Of a stretch of 64,000 nt of DNA, positions 17,671 to 28,667 are shown piece after piece (positions within the stretch are counted from its first letter, which is position 1; each line of letters begins with the position of its first letter). The stretch lies in contig NZ_LR215008.1 in assembly GCF_900660575.1 (NCBI RefSeq), positions 620,001 to 684,000 on the forward strand, in the 5' to 3' direction. The DNA is from Mycoplasmopsis pulmonis (GTDB lineage Bacteria > Bacillota_I > Bacilli_A > Mycoplasmatales > Metamycoplasmataceae). Made by a program: the position numbers and the translations under genes. The notes beneath the pieces are model-generated. The model was given only the letters and a program-made list of their open reading frames with translations, had not been told where the DNA came from and searched no databases.

Positions 17671-18555
17671 TTATTTTTTCATTTGAGCGGCTACCTCTGA
17701 TGCAAAATCAACGGCCTTTTTTTCAATTCCTTCTCCGACTTCATATCTAATCATTTCTAAAGCTTCTGATTTATTATTCTTTAGATATTGCTCAACACTT
17801 AAAGAAGATTCCATTACAAATGGTTGGTTTAATAAAACAAATTCAGCTAAAGCTTTATTCAACATACCATTTAAAATGCTTTGTTGAATTTTTTCTGGTT
17901 TTCCAGCTAAAGCTGGTGATTTTAAAAACTCAGCTTTAAGTTTTTCAATTTTTTCTTGAGGAACTTCATTAGCACTCATGTATTCAGGATTCATAGCCGC
18001 AATGTGCATTGCAACATTTTTAGCTACTTCTTCATTTTTTCCTCTAACTAAAAATAATGAGGCAATTCTTCCATTTGCATGAGTGTAAGCTCCGATTGTT
18101 TGATCTTCAAGTAAGTCAAATTTTTTAGCTCTTCTAAAAGAAATTTTTTCCCCAATAGTAGCTGTTGCTTTGGTAGTAGCTTCTAATATAGTTAGATCAT
18201 TTTCCATAAAAATATTTTCAGCACTTTCCATTGATTGAAAAGAATTTTCAACTAATGCCTCCGAAATATTATCCATTAAGTCTAAAAATTCTTTATTTCT
18301 AGCAACAAAGTCAGTTTCTGAATTTAGCTCAAAAATAACTGCACTTTTTCCTTTTACTGAGGCTCTAACTAATCCTTCAGCTGCTATTCTTCCTGATTTT
18401 TTAGCAGCTTTAGCTTTTCCATTTTCTTGTAGTCATTCAATAGCTTTATCTAAATCATAGTTAGTTTCTTCTAAAGCTTTTTTACAATCAAGAAAACCAC
18501 TATTTGTTATTTCTCTTAGTTTTTTAATTAAACCTGCTTTTTGGCTTGCATCCAT
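17671..18555 (-). CDS. tsf: Elongation factor Ts
   Basis: A 294-residue nucleotide exchange factor that recycles EF-Tu-GDP. The N-terminal UBA-like helix region reads [20 protein letters not shown], with [20 protein letters not shown]. The hallmark TDFVARN lies in the core domain. The ATG lies 2 bp after the rpsB stop, with GGTG as ribosome site inside rpsB. Length is usual for the family. Confidence 0.96.
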
Positions 18556-18557
18556 GA

Positions 18558-19550
18558 TTATTTCACCTCTTCTTTAGTTTTTTTATCCAATGTTTCTCTT
18601 GAATCTTTATTATAAGTTCTTTTATATGGTCTTTGGCTTTGTTCTTGATTTTGAGAAGTATTTTGACTATTTCTTCTTCAAGAATCTCTATGTTCTCTTG
18701 AAGAAGATTGGTCAAATCTTGTATTGTTAAAATGACTTCTTTGAGGACTATCTATTTTTTTATCTTCAGGTAAAATGATGTTTGCTTCATCTTGGTAGGC
18801 AAAAAGATCTTTGCCACCTTTTGCATTAACAATAGCATCTGCCAATACTGTTAAAATTAGTGAAATTGATTTAATAGAATCGTCATTGGCTGGAATACCT
18901 AGATCGACAAAATCTGGATTAGCATCACTATCTAAAATACCAATAATTTTTACACCTTTGTCTCTTGCTTCTTTTACAGCAATTCTATCTACATTAGGAT
19001 CTACTACAATCATAAAATTAGGTTGAGTTTTCATCTCTCTAATACCTTCAAAGTTTTTTTGTAACTTTGAAAGTTCTTTTTTAAATTCAATACCTTCTTT
19101 TTTGGTATATCCTTCGAAGTTATTTTCTGCCATTTTTTCAAGATCAAAAAGTCTTCTTACTCTTGAAAAAATTGTTTTAGAGTTAGTAAGAGTTCCACCT
19201 AATCATCTTTCAGTTACATAGTAAGAATTTGTTCTTTGAGCTTGCTCTTTAACAATTTCTTTTGCATGCTTTTTAGTACCTACAAAAATAAATGTTGCAC
19301 CTTTAGCAGCTGCTGCATTAATAATTTTATAAGCTCACTCTAAAGCTTTAGAAGTTTTTGAAACATCCAAAATGTGAATTCCTCTTCTTTTTGAGTGAAT
19401 AAATTTTTTCATCTTTGGATTTCATTGTTGAGTTCTATGTCCAAAATAAACTCCAGCTTCTAAGAACTTAGAATTTGGAATAATTTTATAAATATTTTCT
19501 GTTTTTACTTGTTTATCTTCATTAGATTTTCTTAAAATTTTTTCTGCCAT
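18558..19550 (-). CDS. rpsB: 30S ribosomal protein S2
   Basis: A 330-residue small-subunit protein that binds between head and body of the 30S subunit. It has the family core [54 protein letters not shown] and LGIPANDDS. The tail beyond about residue 260 is long and hydrophilic (Arg, Ser, Gln, Asn-rich), unlike the compact bacterial standard of about 240-260 residues. A TGA in the tail is Trp, so the protein continues to the TAA at 18558. First gene of an operon with tsf. Confidence 0.96.
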
Positions 19551-19561
19551 TAATTCCTTTA

Positions 19562-19710
19562 TTATTTGATTTTAAATATATTTTTTAGTTTGTTGAATTT
19601 CTTCCCAATGGATCATTTGACTCTAGCAATTTTTCTCAAACCACACCCAAAGCCATCACCGTTGGTGCTTAATGTAAATAAAAGCTCCTAAATTTTAACA
19701 TATTTATTAA
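19562..19710 (-). promoter_or_regulatory. rpsB promoter and structured leader candidate
   Basis: A -10-like ATATGTTAAAAT (about 19695-19706, minus strand) is followed by a roughly 130-nt leader. It is distinctly richer in G and C than its surroundings, with AGCACCAACGGTGATGGCTT, GGGTGTGGTTTGAG and GATCCATTGGGAAG. Such a leader could fold and bind S2 for autogenous control, as is known for rpsB leaders elsewhere. The structure is inferred only from composition. Confidence 0.45.
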
Positions 19711-19764
19711 AACAAACTTGTAAAATGTATTGATAAAAAATTAAAAATTTAAGGAGGAATATTA

Positions 19765-20256
19765 ATGGAAAAAATAAATAATTATTTAGAAGATTATTTA
19801 TTAAAAAAGAAAAAAGATTTAATTAAACAAAAGAAAATTTCACTAATTTTAAGCACACTTTTAAGATGGTCTATCATGATTTTAAATTTAATTGTAATTG
19901 CTCTAGCTGCTTGAGTAATTAATGTTGAGATAAAAAGATATAATGGCTTAAATCCTTTAACAAGAAAAAGTTTTTTTGATGAAAATGGACTTACAATTGT
20001 TTTTGCTTCATTTTTAGTAATTGTATTTTTATTCAATTTATTTTTGGCTTTTTACACACCGATTATGAAGTGAAAAGACTATAAAAATGCAATGAATGAA
20101 CTTGAATATATCAAACACAAAAATGATCAAGATAAAACTTATGAAAAAGAAGGGTTTTTAGATGATTTAGAAAATATAAAAAAGACATGGCTTTTTAAAA
20201 ATAAAATTTCATTTAAAGAAACACTAAAAAAATTCTTATTGGACAAAAATGCTTAA
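19765..20256 (+). CDS. Small membrane protein, two transmembrane segments
   Basis: A 163-residue protein: a charged Lys-rich N-terminus (LLKKKKDLIKQKK), a hydrophobic segment at about 27-48 (LSTLLRWSIMILNLIVIALA), a loop, a second segment at about 79-99 (TIVFASFLVIVFLFNLFLAF), then a charged cytosolic tail. The topology resembles DUF4231-type mycoplasma proteins, which is a guess. AAGGAGG precedes the ATG. The downstream membrane gene starts inside its last codons, so the two are probably co-translated partners. Confidence 0.7.
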
Positions 20257-21148
20257 AAATAATTTAAAAATTTCTGTTTTAGAATTTGCCCAAAGAGCAA
20301 AAAACAAAACTCTTTTAAAATGAAAAGTTTATCGAAGTATTTTTTGAATTTTAACAATTTTTACACTTGTTTTTGGTCTTTTTTCAGCCATCATGGGTAC
20401 TGCTAAAATAGCCTCTTCAAGATTTCCAGAGCAATATAGTTTTATTGTTAATTTCTTTGTTAGCAAAAAGATTGAAAATGGAAAAGAAATTGTTGTTGAT
20501 CAATGACCAATATTTGTTTTATTCATTGGAATTTTTCTATCAATAATAAATGGATTAATGGCTCTTTTTGCAATTAAAAATCAATGAGTTGAAAACAAAG
20601 AAAAAAACATTCAAATTTCTCTTCAATTCAAACTTTTTGAAGCCTCAGAGGAAAAATACAAAGATCTTAAACAAAGAGAAAAAGAGTTTCTACTTTTTAG
20701 CCAAATAAATTCAATTTTAAAAACAAGCTCTCGTTTGTTAAATAAGGAAAAATTAGAAATTCAAGAACAAAAAATAAAAAAATGTTTTAACACAAGTGAT
20801 ATTGAAGAGCTTTATAAAAAACTTCAAATCAAACATCTAAGATCAAAATCTATTTTTTTATTTTTTAGCATTTCACTAATTTTAATTTCATCACTAATGG
20901 GATTTTTATCAGCTTATTCAATTGCTAAAAATTCAAATTTAGAATCAGTTAAAATCTTTATTGTTATTTCTTTTATTACAGTAGTTGTTTCATTTTTAAC
21001 AAATCTTTTAGTAACTTTTTCTCTTTCATCAAAAGCACAAAAAATTGATGAGCAAATTGAAAAAATTGATCTAATGTTAAAAGATATTAAAAATGAAAGT
21101 GATATTAAAATTAATGAACTTTTTGAAAACATTTCAAAAATAGACTAA
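20249..21148 (+). CDS. Membrane protein, four transmembrane segments with central coiled coil
   Basis: A 299-residue protein with two hydrophobic pairs, at about 31-56 with 86-108 and at about 203-225 with 234-259. They are separated by a Lys/Glu-rich helical stretch (EKYKDLKQREKEFLLFSQIN). The C-terminal tail is again coiled-coil-like (KIDEQIEKIDLMLKDIKNES). The two halves look like repeats of the same hairpin plan as the upstream 163-residue protein, which it overlaps by 8 bp. DUF4231-like at best; function unknown. Confidence 0.7.
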
Positions 21149-21171
21149 AAGTATAATTAAATAAAATTTAA

Positions 21172-21213
21172 AAAACCTAGAGTTAAAAATAGCAAGAGAC
21201 TCTAGGTTTTTTA
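21172..21213 (+). terminator. Terminator after the membrane gene pair
   Basis: AAAACCTAGAGT ... ACTCTAGGTTTTTT: a 12-bp perfect stem with a T-tract, 24 bp after the stop. It also faces the end of the tatD fusion gene on the other strand and may serve both. Confidence 0.88.
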
Positions 21214-21278
21214 TTAGTATTTTTTTAAGTTTTATTAAAGATTTTACAAATATTGATAAAGGGCGTTTTTATTTAATT

Positions 21279-22535
21279 TTACAATTTAAAAGTTCTATTA
21301 AAATTATCCAAAACTATCTTAGCTATTTTTTGTGGAGAGCTTTGTTTTATTGCTGCAATGGCTTGAATTACATATTTAACATAATGGCTATGATTTTTTT
21401 TATTTTTATATTGTGAAGGTGTTAAATATGGTGAATCACTTTCAACTAAAATTCTCTCTAAAGGAAGGTATTTTATTACTCTATGAATTAATTGATTTTC
21501 AAAAAATGTAATTACCCCTGAAAAGGAAAAATATGAATTTAAAGATAAAAACTTTCTAGTTCATTCTATGTAACCAGAGTGGCTATGAAAAATATAAGTT
21601 AAAGAGCTATATTTTTTATCACTTATAATTTCATAGATTTTATCATGAGCATCTCTGACATGAAGAACTACCGGAAGATTATATTTAAGAGCAAGATCTA
21701 ATTGAGATGTAAAAGATCTAATTTGATTTTCTTGAGAGGGATATTTTTTGCGATAAAAATCAAGACCAATTTCACCTATTGCAATTGTTTTATTTTCTAT
21801 TAGTTTTTCAATTTCTTGATAGTCTTGATTTTCATTTGCTATTGTTGGATGAAGACCTACTATTGAATAGACATTTTGATTAATTTTAGCTAGCTCTAAA
21901 ATTTCTTTGTTATCTTTTTGATCTATACCTACAAGAGCAACTTTTTTAATTTGATTTTTAAAAATATTTTCAATTTCCTTTTGAGGATTTTTATAATATT
22001 TGCTTGTAATGTGTGAGTGAGAATCAACTAAAGGATAGTGAATGTCAAAAATGTTAATTAAGTAATAATAAGTTGAATCTTTTATTTCCAATTTATGTTT
22101 AAAATCTTTGATAATTTCATGGCTTTCTAAATCGTCTTTTTCAACTTTAAAATAAACATTTTCAAAAGCAATTTTGTTTTGTAAAAATTCAAAAAACATA
22201 TCAAGACCAAGCTGTTCTAATCCTCTATTTTTGTATAGGGGATTAATAAGAAAATTTACATAAGCTTTTTGCTCTTTTTTATCATCATTTATTTTTGTAT
22301 AAAATTTAAAAACTCCAATAACTTCTTGATAAGTTTGCCCTTGATCAACTAATCACATTTGTATTTTAGAAAAGGTTTTTTTATCCTTTAGATGATTGGT
22401 TTGTTTTTTTAATTTTATAAGTTTTTCAAAATCATCTTTAAGTTCATCTTTTAAGTTATTTTCAAAGTGATTTATAAAAGAGATGTACTTGTTTTTATAC
22501 TTTAGAGATGCTCTTGTTAATTTCAAAAAAGTCAT
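21279..22535 (-). CDS. TatD-family metal-dependent nuclease fused to a GNAT-like N-terminal domain
   Basis: A 418-residue protein in one frame once TGA is Trp. The last 265 residues are a TatD hydrolase: VDSHSHI (metal His pair), VGLHPTIA, AIGEIGLDFYRKKYPSQ, LPVVLHVRDAHD, TYIFHSHSGYIEW, and ILVESDSPYLTP (metal Asp). The first 150 residues are unusual for TatD. They resemble an N-acetyltransferase fold, with INPLYKNRGLEQLGLDMFFE in the acetyl-CoA-loop position and strands before and after. The chosen ATG (MTFLKLTRAS) follows AGGTGAT; an upstream ATG at 22586 has no ribosome site. TatD alone is a DNA 3'-exonuclease/AP nuclease family. Confidence 0.8.
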
Positions 22536-22589
22536 ATTATCACCTATAGAAAACTTTTTAAAAAAAACTCTAAAAAACAAAATCATCTT

Positions 22590-22620
22590 TTAATAAAAAC
22601 TCTTTTGTAAAAGAGAAATT
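22590..22620 (-). terminator. Terminator of thyA-folA
   Basis: Minus-strand CTCTTTTACAAAAGAG followed by TTTTTATT, about 60 bp after the folA stop. It separates folA from the tatD fusion gene. Confidence 0.7.
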
Positions 22621-22676
22621 TTAAGCATATATTTATGATAATATTTTTTGGCTTTTAAATAAGCAAAAAAATGTTT

Positions 22677-23168
22677 TTAAATAGAGTTTTTTTGATCTTT
22701 CTTTTTGTAATAATAAACACTAAATTGATCGTAAATTTCTGGTTGTTTATATTGGACAAAATTTGAAAAATCAACGCTTAAATATTTATTGCCTTCATAG
22801 CTTCCTTTTACTATTGAAACAATTAAAATATCTGAAAGAGGTATTAACTGTTGATAAACATAAAGACCCCCTGCTACATATATATCTTTTTTGTCATTAT
22901 TGGCATATTCTTTAAGTAAATCTTTATAGTCATAAATGACCTCAACATCAGGGTGGTCGATTTTAAAATCTTTTTCATGAGATAAAACATACATTTTTCT
23001 TTTATCAAAAACTTTTGGTAAAGAAAAAAAAGTGTTTTTTCCCATTATCAAAGTTTTATGTAAAGTTTGTCTTCTAAAATGTTGAAACTCTTCCTTAATG
23101 TGTCAAGGCATTTGGTTATCTTTTCCGATTAGACCTTCTTTGGTCATAGCTCATATTGAAATTATCAT
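22677..23168 (-). CDS. folA: Dihydrofolate reductase
   Basis: A 163-residue enzyme that reduces dihydrofolate to tetrahydrofolate with NADPH, replacing the cofactor oxidised by ThyA. It shows the substrate-side motif [19 protein letters not shown] with acidic Glu at the catalytic position, the NADPH site [12 protein letters not shown], and [15 protein letters not shown]. Two TGA codons encode Trp (ISIWAM, MPWHI). The ATG lies 1 bp after the thyA stop, so the pair is one operon. Confidence 0.95.
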
Positions 23169-23169
23169 T

Positions 23170-24030
23170 TTAAACCGCCACTTCCCCTTTAATAATTGGA
23201 TCAAATTCATAGTCAACTAATTCAATATCTTCAAAATTAATTTCAAAAATATTTTTGTTTTTGATTATTAATTTTGGCAGTTCTTTTGGATTTCTTTTTA
23301 GTTGAGTTTTTACTTGCTCAAGATGATTTACATAAATGTGAGCATCTCCAATTGAATGAACAAAATCACCAACTTCTAAATTAGTTTCTTGAGCTAATAA
23401 AAAAGTCAAAAGTGCATAAGAGGCTATGTTAAAAGGAATACCCAAAAAAGCATCAGCACTTCGTTGATATAGATGACATGAAAGCTTATTATCATTTACA
23501 TAAAATTGAAACAAAGTATGACAAGGAGGTAAAAGCATAGTATCTATTTCACTTGGATTTCATGAAGAAACTATTAGTCTTCTAGAGTTTGGATTATTTT
23601 TTATTTGTTCAATAACTTTTTTTAATTGATCTATTCCCAAAAAGTCTCTTCATTGCTTTCCATAAACTGGACCTAAATTACCATGTTTTTGAGCAAATTC
23701 ATTATCATCTTTGATTTTTTGAATAAACTCTTTTAAGCTCTCGTTTTGAAAATCTTGACTTTTTTTATAACTCTCATAAGGTCATTGATTTCAAATGTTA
23801 ACTTTGTTATCAACTAGATATTTAATGTTAGTATCACCTTTTATAAATCACAGTAATTCATGAGCTATAGCACTAAAATTAGTTTTCTTTGTTGTAACCA
23901 AAGGAAAGCCCTTAGATAGATCAAAACGCATTTGATAACCAAAGGCACTAATTGTGTCAACACTAGTTCTATTTTCCTTATGTTTTCCCTTTTCTAATAC
24001 TCATTTTAAAAAGTCTAAATATTGTTTCAT
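23170..24030 (-). CDS. thyA: Thymidylate synthase
   Basis: A 286-residue enzyme that makes dTMP from dUMP using methylenetetrahydrofolate. The nucleophilic Cys lies in [13 protein letters not shown], followed by [20 protein letters not shown] (dUMP/folate site) and [12 protein letters not shown]. It begins [18 protein letters not shown] with a TGA Trp. It is followed directly by folA and divergent from the nrdFIE operon, so dNTP-supply genes share one intergenic region. Confidence 0.96.
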
Positions 24031-24270
24031 CTTTGATATTTCCCCAATTGTTTTTAGCTTTTATTATAGGTTATTTTTTTCCTATTTTTTTTATAAAAAA
24101 AAATATAAAAGAAATATTTTGAGATTTTGTAATTTTTTTATGTATATTATTTAAACTATCACTATTGTTAAGTAGTTAAGTTATATATTTTTTAAGAGGT
24201 TATATATTTTTAAAAAGTAGTATGTAAAAATATTAATTTTGAAATTATTTTAAAAAATATAGGGGTAATT
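24031..24270. promoter_or_regulatory. Divergent thyA / nrdF intergenic region
   Basis: 240 bp of AT-rich sequence with TATA-rich runs on both strands that must carry both promoters. No single -35/-10 pair is clear, and no NrdR-box pair was recognised by eye. AGGGG precedes the nrdF ATG. Confidence 0.4.
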
Positions 24271-25296
24271 ATGAGTCAAAAAGAAAGAAAGACTTATTTT
24301 GAAGATTCAACTTCTCCATTAGAATTTGCTCTTAATAATTTTAGTGGAAAAATGCGCTCTGTTAATTGAAATAAAATTGATGATGAAAAAGATTTAGAAG
24401 TGTGAAATAGAGTTTGTCAAAATTTTTGACTTCCTGAAAAAATTCCTGTTTCAAATGATTTAGAAACTTGAAGATCTCTTGATCCTATTTGACAAAAAGT
24501 AATTACCAGAACCTTTACTGGCTTAACTCTTTTAGATACCATCCAAGCTACCATCGGTGACATAGCACAACTTCCTCATTCTTTAACTGATCATGAGCAA
24601 GTTATTTATACGAACTTTGCTTTTATGGTGGCAATTCATGCTCGCTCTTATGGAACAATTTTTTCAACACTTTGTTCAACTGAGCAAATTAATGAAGCTC
24701 ATGAATGAGTAATTAATACCAAAAGATTGCAAGATAGAGCAAAAATTTTAATTCCTTTTTATACTGGAAAAGATCCTTTAAAATCAAAAGTAGCAGCTGC
24801 TTTAATGCCTGGATTTTTGCTTTATGGTGGTTTTTATTTACCTTTTTATCTTTCTTCAAGAATGAAGCTTCCTAATACTTCAGATATTATTAGACTAATT
24901 CTTAGAGATAAGGTAATTCACAACTATTATTCAGGATATAAATATCAAAAGAAAGTTGAAAAACTTTCTCTTGAAAAACAAAAAGAAATGAAAGAATTTG
25001 TTTTTGATCTTTTATATAAGTTAATTGATTTAGAAAAAAAATATTTATATGAGCTCTATGAAGAAATTGGACTTGCAGAAGATGCTATTAAATTTTCTTT
25101 ATACAATGCAGGTAAATTTTTGCAAAATTTAGGTTATGACTCACCTTTTACTAGTGAAGAGACTAAAATTGATGCTGAAATTTTTAGTCAACTCTCAGCT
25201 AGAGCAGATGAAAACCATGATTTTTTTTCTGGAAATGGCTCTTCATATGTAATGGGTATTAGTGAAGAAACAGAAGATGAAGATTGAGAATTTTAA
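24271..25296 (+). CDS. nrdF: Ribonucleotide reductase beta subunit NrdF, class Ie (Val-Pro-Lys) type
   Basis: A 341-residue radical-generating subunit. Homology to class Ib NrdF is clear: FTGLTLLDTIQATIGDIAQL, IFSTLCSTEQINEA, GFYLPFYLSSRMKLPNTSD. Three metal-binding glutamates are replaced: Val120 in FMVAIHARSY, Pro180 in ALMPGFLLYGGF, Lys214 in LILRDKVIHNYY. Asp89, His123 and His217 remain. This Val/Pro/Lys set defines the metal-free class Ie enzymes described from mollicutes, where the radical tyrosine (here Tyr127) is converted to DOPA with NrdI. First gene of nrdF-nrdI-nrdE. Confidence 0.95.
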
Positions 25297-25299
25297 TTA

Positions 25300-25755
25300 A
25301 TGCATGAAGATTTAATAAAAGTTAGCTCAAATACTATCAAAAAACCAACTGGTCAAGTATTTGTAGTTTATTTTTCATCAATTTCTAATAATACTCATCG
25401 CTTTATTCAAAAGTTAAATTATGAAAATCTTAGAATTCCAGTAAATATGGAAGAGTCTGTTTTTGTTGATAAAGATTATGTAATTTTTGTCCCTACCTAT
25501 AGTGGTGGAGGAGAGTTTACTCAAGGTGCTGTTCCTAAACAAGTAATTAAATTTTTAAACAATGAAAAAAACCGCTCTTTTTGTAGAGGGGTAATAGCTT
25601 CAGGAAATACCAATTTTGGTAATACTTTTGCAATAGCTGGACCTATTTTGTCCAAAAAATTAAATGTGCCTCTTTTATATCAATTTGAACTTCTTGGCAC
25701 TAGTGAAGATGTTAAAAATGTTCAAAATATCTTAGAGACATTTTGAAAAACATAA
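25300..25755 (+). CDS. nrdI: NrdI flavodoxin-like activator
   Basis: A 151-residue FMN protein that supplies the oxidant activating NrdF. The family plan is visible: QVFVVYFSSISNNTHRFIQK (phosphate loop), IFVPTYSGGGEFTQGAVPKQ, VIASGNTNFGNTFAIAGP and LLYQFELLGTSEDV. It ends FWKT after a TGA Trp. It starts 3 bp after nrdF and is likely translated by coupling, as no ribosome site is evident. In class Ie systems NrdI is required to hydroxylate the tyrosine. Confidence 0.94.
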
Positions 25756-25788
25756 GCTTTTATAAAGCTATATATATAAGGAACTAAA

Positions 25789-27924
25789 ATGACTAAAAAG
25801 AAAAATCAAGAAAAATACATCAACTTGAATGCAATGGCTAAGTTATATTGACAAGATGGCCAAAACATAAACTACGACCTTCAAGCTGCCCATGATTATT
25901 ATGAAAGTAAAATAAAGCCTCATTTTAGAGTTTTTGAATCTTTTGAAAAGAGAATTGAGTTTTTAGTCAAAAATAATTACTATGAAAAAAGCTTAATAGA
26001 TCAATATACAATAAGCCAATTAAAAGAGCTAAATGATTTAGCTTATAGCTATAATCATTTTTTTCCCTCATTTATGGGAATTTTAAAATTTTATAATGCT
26101 TATGCTCTTAAGAGCTTTGATGGAAAAGAATATTTAGAAAACTTTGAAGATAGAGCTCTAATGAATGCTTTGTTTTTGGCCAATGGTGATTTTGAAAAAG
26201 CTAAAGCTATTTTAAAAGAAATTATGCTCAAAAGATTCCAACCTGCTACTCCAACATTTTTAAATGCAGGTAAGGCCCAAAGAGGAGAGTATGTTTCATG
26301 TTATTTAATTAGGACTGAAGATAACATGGAATCAATTTCAAGGTCAATAACAACTTCACTTCAACTTTCAAAAAGAGGTGGAGGAGTTGCAGTTTTGTTA
26401 ACTAATCTAAGAGAGCTAGGAGCTCCAATTAAAAACATTCAAAATCAAGCAACAGGAATTATTCCAATTATGAAAATATTGGAGGATTCTTTTTCATATG
26501 CAAATCAACTAGGACAAAGACAAGGAGCTGGTGCTGTTTATTTAAATATTCACCACCCTGATATTTTGCAGTTTTTAGACTCTAAAAGAGAAAATGCTGA
26601 TGAAAAAATTAGAATCAAGTCTCTTTCGCTAGGTCTTGTTGTTACTGATATTGCTTTTGAGCTTGCAAAAAACAATGAAAAGCTTGCTCTTTTTAGTCCT
26701 TATGACATTCAAAAAGAATATAAAAAACCAATGAGTGATATTTCAATTACTCAAGAATATTACAATCTATTAAAAAATGACAAAATTAAAAAGACCTATA
26801 TTAACGCTAGAAAACTTTTTACTTTAATAGCAGAGCTTCATTTTGAAAGTGGATATCCATATTTGCTCTTCGATGATACAGTTAATAGAAGAAATGCCCA
26901 TCCAAATCGAATTGTCATGTCTAATTTATGTAGCGAAATCGTTCAGCCTTCAACAGCTAGTGAATATAGTGCTGATTTGAGCTATACAAAAGTTGGTGAT
27001 GATATTAGTTGTAATTTAGGAAGTTTAAATATTGCCAAAGCACTTGAAAGCGGAAGAGAATTTAAATCTTTAGTGGCTAATTCAATTTTTGCCCTTAATC
27101 AAGTTTCTAGAAAAGCAGATCTTTCAAGTGCTCCTTCAATTGAAAAGGGAAATAACAAAAACCATGCAATTGGTCTAGGAGCTATGAATTTACATGGCTT
27201 TTTGGCAAATAATGAAATTTTTTATAACTCACAAGAGGCCCTTGATTTTACAAATATGTTTTTTTATGCAATGGCATATTATGCTTTTGAGGCCTCTCAA
27301 GAGCTTAGCCTAATTTATGGCAAATTTCACGGTTTTGAAAAAACTAAATTTGCCGATGGTTCATACTTTGAAAAATATACAAAAGGTGATGAAAATAAAT
27401 GAAAGGCAAAAACTAAAAAAGTTCAAGATATTTTAGAAAAATATGATTTTTACATTCCAAGTCAAAAAGATTGAATTGAACTTGTTGAAAAAATTAAAAA
27501 AACTGGAATAGCAAATTCTCATCTTATGGCAATAGCCCCTACTGGCTCAATTTCATATCTTTCTTCATGTACTCCTTCACTTCAACCAGTAGTAGCTCCT
27601 GTAGAGGCTCGTAAAGAAGGTAAACTTGGAAGAGTTTATGTTCCTGCTTATAATTTAAATTCAAATAATTTTAAATACTACATTGAAGGGGCCTATGAAA
27701 TGGGACCTATTCCTATTATTGATATAGCAGCCGAGGCACAACAACACATTGATCAAGCTATATCACTAACTTTGTTTTTAACTGATAAAGCTACAACTCG
27801 CGATTTAAATAAAGCCTACATTCATGCTTTTAAAAAGGGTTGTTCATCAATTTACTATGTAAGAGTAAGACAAGATGTTCTTGAAAATAGCGAAAATTAT
27901 GAATGTGAATCTTGTGCAATCTAA
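25789..27924 (+). CDS. nrdE: Ribonucleotide reductase alpha subunit NrdE
   Basis: A 711-residue catalytic subunit that reduces ribonucleoside diphosphates. Motifs include QPATPTFLNAGKAQRGEYVS followed by active-site Cys (SCYLIRTEDN), KRGGGVAVLLTNLRELGAPI, the NLCSEI radical-site segment, and ISCNLGSLNIAKALE. The C-terminal shuttle pair is CESC, which is re-reduced by a glutaredoxin-like partner. No N-terminal ATP-cone is seen, as in class Ib. AAGGA precedes the ATG. Third gene of the operon; rsmE follows after 30 bp. Confidence 0.96.
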
Positions 27925-27954
27925 GGGCAAAATTAACTTATAATTGCAAGAGCT

Positions 27955-28626
27955 ATGTTTAGATTTTTTGTTGAGCAAAAAGAAGATAATTATTTCATTT
28001 TAACAAATGAAATTTTAAATCATATTAAAGTTGCTAGAGTTCAAAATAAAAACTTCATTTGTATTTATGAGCAAGTTTTTTATCTTTGTAAACTTGAGGG
28101 CAAAAAGGCTTTAATAATTGAAAAAATAGATGCCAATCATGAATTCAAAAATCAAGTAATTTTGGCAATGTCAGTTATTAACACTAAAAGATTTGAACTA
28201 ACAATTCAAAAAGCAGCTGAATTAGGAGTGAGCTTATTTATTCCGATGCTAAGTCAAAATGTTGAGCAAAAATTAGGCAATGACATTGACAAAAAACTTC
28301 AAAGATGAAAAACTATTGCTTTAAATGCTTGTGAGCAATCTTTTCGAAATAAAGTTATGGAAATAACTTATCCTAAAAGCTTTAATGAAGTTATTGAAAT
28401 GGAAGTTAAAAATAAGTACATAGCCCATGAAAAAGCAAAAGATTTTTTGACTAAAAGCTCTTTTGAAACTAACTCACTTTTTTTAATTGGCCCTGAAGGG
28501 GGCTTTAGCCAAAAAGAAATAGACCTTGCTCAAGAAAAAAGCTTTGAGCTTATTTGGCTTGGAAAAAGAATTTTAAGAGCTGAAACTGCTGCTTTTTTTG
28601 TACTAAGTCGAATTAATGAAGACTAA
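27955..28626 (+). CDS. rsmE: 16S rRNA m3U1498 methyltransferase RsmE
   Basis: A 223-residue SPOUT-family methyltransferase that modifies U1498 in the decoding region. Motifs: KRFELTIQKAAELGVSLFIP (with the ELG helix), LIGPEGGFSQKEIDLA (SAM knot) and LGKRILRAETAAFFVLSRI. The N-terminal PUA-like part is MFRFFVEQKEDNYFIL. Downstream of nrdE and probably in the same transcript. Confidence 0.93.
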
Positions 28627-28650
28627 ATTAAGTTAATATTTTAACTTTGT

Positions 28651-28656
28651 TATAAT
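28651..28656 (+). promoter_or_regulatory. -10 box placed for a leaderless transcript
   Basis: TATAAT ends 11 bases before the ATG at 28668, leaving room for only a few untranslated bases. There is no ribosome site between them. The transcript probably begins at or just before the start codon. Confidence 0.6.
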
Positions 28657-28667
28657 ATTAAAATTGT

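Noticed and set aside
22353-22586. Separate small gene upstream of tatD
   Set aside because: It is in the same frame as the TatD part and interrupted only by TGA (Trp), so the two are one fused gene.
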